NCBI RefSeq assembly: GCF_006402735.1
Contig: NZ_CP017174.1
Span: 933,001 to 997,000 of the forward strand
Direction of reading: 5' to 3'
DNA length: 64,000 nucleotides
DNA from: Myxococcus xanthus
GTDB taxonomy: Bacteria > Myxococcota > Myxococcia > Myxococcales > Myxococcaceae
In this document: piece after piece, positions 63,638-64,000 of the stretch
Position numbering within the stretch: position 1 is the stretch's first letter
Layout of the letters: the number at the start of each line of letters is the position of its first letter
Made by a program: the position numbers and the translations under genes
Notes under the pieces: generated by a model
Database searches by the model: none
What the model was told of the DNA's origin: nothing
Seen by the model: the letters and a program-made list of their open reading frames with translations, nothing else

Positions 63638-64000
63638 TCAGACGCGGCGAGCCCAGGGGTCATCGCCCAACAGCGCAGGGAGGAAGGACAGCCACGCGTG
63701 TGTGGTGTTCAACAGTGCCTCCACGGAGACGGCCGCGGCCCGGAGGAGCAGGCTGTCCTCGCCCAGGGGGCTGACCACGGGCACGAGCTCCGCGCGCGAC
63801 GTCACCGGCAGCGCGGCGAGCTGGGCGGAGAGGGGCCCACGGGCCTCCGCGAGCTTGGGGCCCACCAGCAGGACGGTGGCCAGTGCGTTGAAGCGGCCCA
63901 GGCGCTCGGGCAGCGTGCCGTGCCGTGGGTCCAAGAGCCAGCGCTCGTCCACGAGCGCACGGCCGCCCACGGAGACGCGCAGGGTGGAGTCGTAGTGGGC
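63638..64000 (-). CDS. ureD: Urease accessory protein UreD, C-terminal part, cut by the right edge
   Basis: The frame is open to the edge and reads AHYDSTLRVSVGGRALVDER followed by WLLDP, a UreD signature block, then GRFNALATVLLVGPKLAEAR and LLRAAAVSVEALLNTTHAWL. UreD (UreH in some species) binds the urease apo-enzyme and helps nickel entry. Only about 120 C-terminal residues are in the window. It is the first gene of the operon seen here; the promoter would lie beyond the edge. Confidence 0.92.
   Translation of the reverse strand, partial: AHYDSTLRVSVGGRALVDERWLLDPRHGTLPERLGRFNALATVLLVGPKLAEARGPLSAQLAALPVTSRAELVPVVSPLGEDSLLLRAAAVSVEALLNTTHAWLSFLPALLGDDPWARRV

Overview
The window reads as a chromosomal segment of a myxobacterium, most likely Myxococcus or a close relative. 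It has very high GC with strongly GC-biased third positions. It is dense with secreted lipoproteins, TonB-linked envelope proteins, metallopeptidases and multi-sensor histidine kinases. Many genes are small or unassigned, of the kind conserved only in this group. I saw no tRNA, rRNA, CRISPR array, transposase or phage structural gene. The species assignment is inference from gene content.

Layout. 1-266: start of a lower-GC gene leaving the left edge. 365-5650: an unassigned gene, a translationally coupled M16 peptidase pair (one active, one missing the zinc motif), and a lipoprotein. 5677-13436: mostly minus-strand genes, namely a DUF1615-type lipoprotein, a Cys-cluster protein, a long acyl-CoA dehydrogenase, and a divergent pair of similar secreted proteins. 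13451-18173: a five-gene minus-strand Tad-type cluster (three TadE/TadG-like pseudopilins, an anchored protein and a tiny Flp-like prepilin). 18467-22650: a PAS/GAF histidine kinase, a response regulator and a receiver-kinase hybrid. 22802-27470: small and unassigned genes plus a TPR-like lipoprotein. 27471-29325: an M57-type metallopeptidase behind a leader rich in repeats and hairpins, closed by the clearest intrinsic terminator here. 29373-34137: an AEC transporter, a nucleotidyltransferase-like protein and small proteins.

34239-39754 encodes a macroglobulin-like protein split over two overlapping genes, without the usual thioester motif and with two inserted TonB-C/AgmX-like segments. 39962-43434 pairs an EAD1-trypsin protein with a large coiled-coil membrane protein; this is the best candidate for an undescribed system. 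44367-50129 is a TonB energy module (ExbB, ExbD, TonB) followed by a TonB-dependent receptor and a surface lipoprotein. 50219-52402 is a caspase-like protease fused to surface-repeat and beta-rich segments.

52517-59627 holds a hydrolase, a SnoaL-like protein, an erythromycin-esterase-family protein, a formaldehyde dehydrogenase and a second secreted metallopeptidase. 59681-64000 is a urease operon on the minus strand in the order ureD-ureAB(fused)-ureC-ureF-ureG. It has no ureE, but UreG carries a histidine-rich N-terminus. The recurring theme is the cell envelope: proteases, macroglobulin, TonB uptake and pilin-like proteins, alongside sensory kinases.
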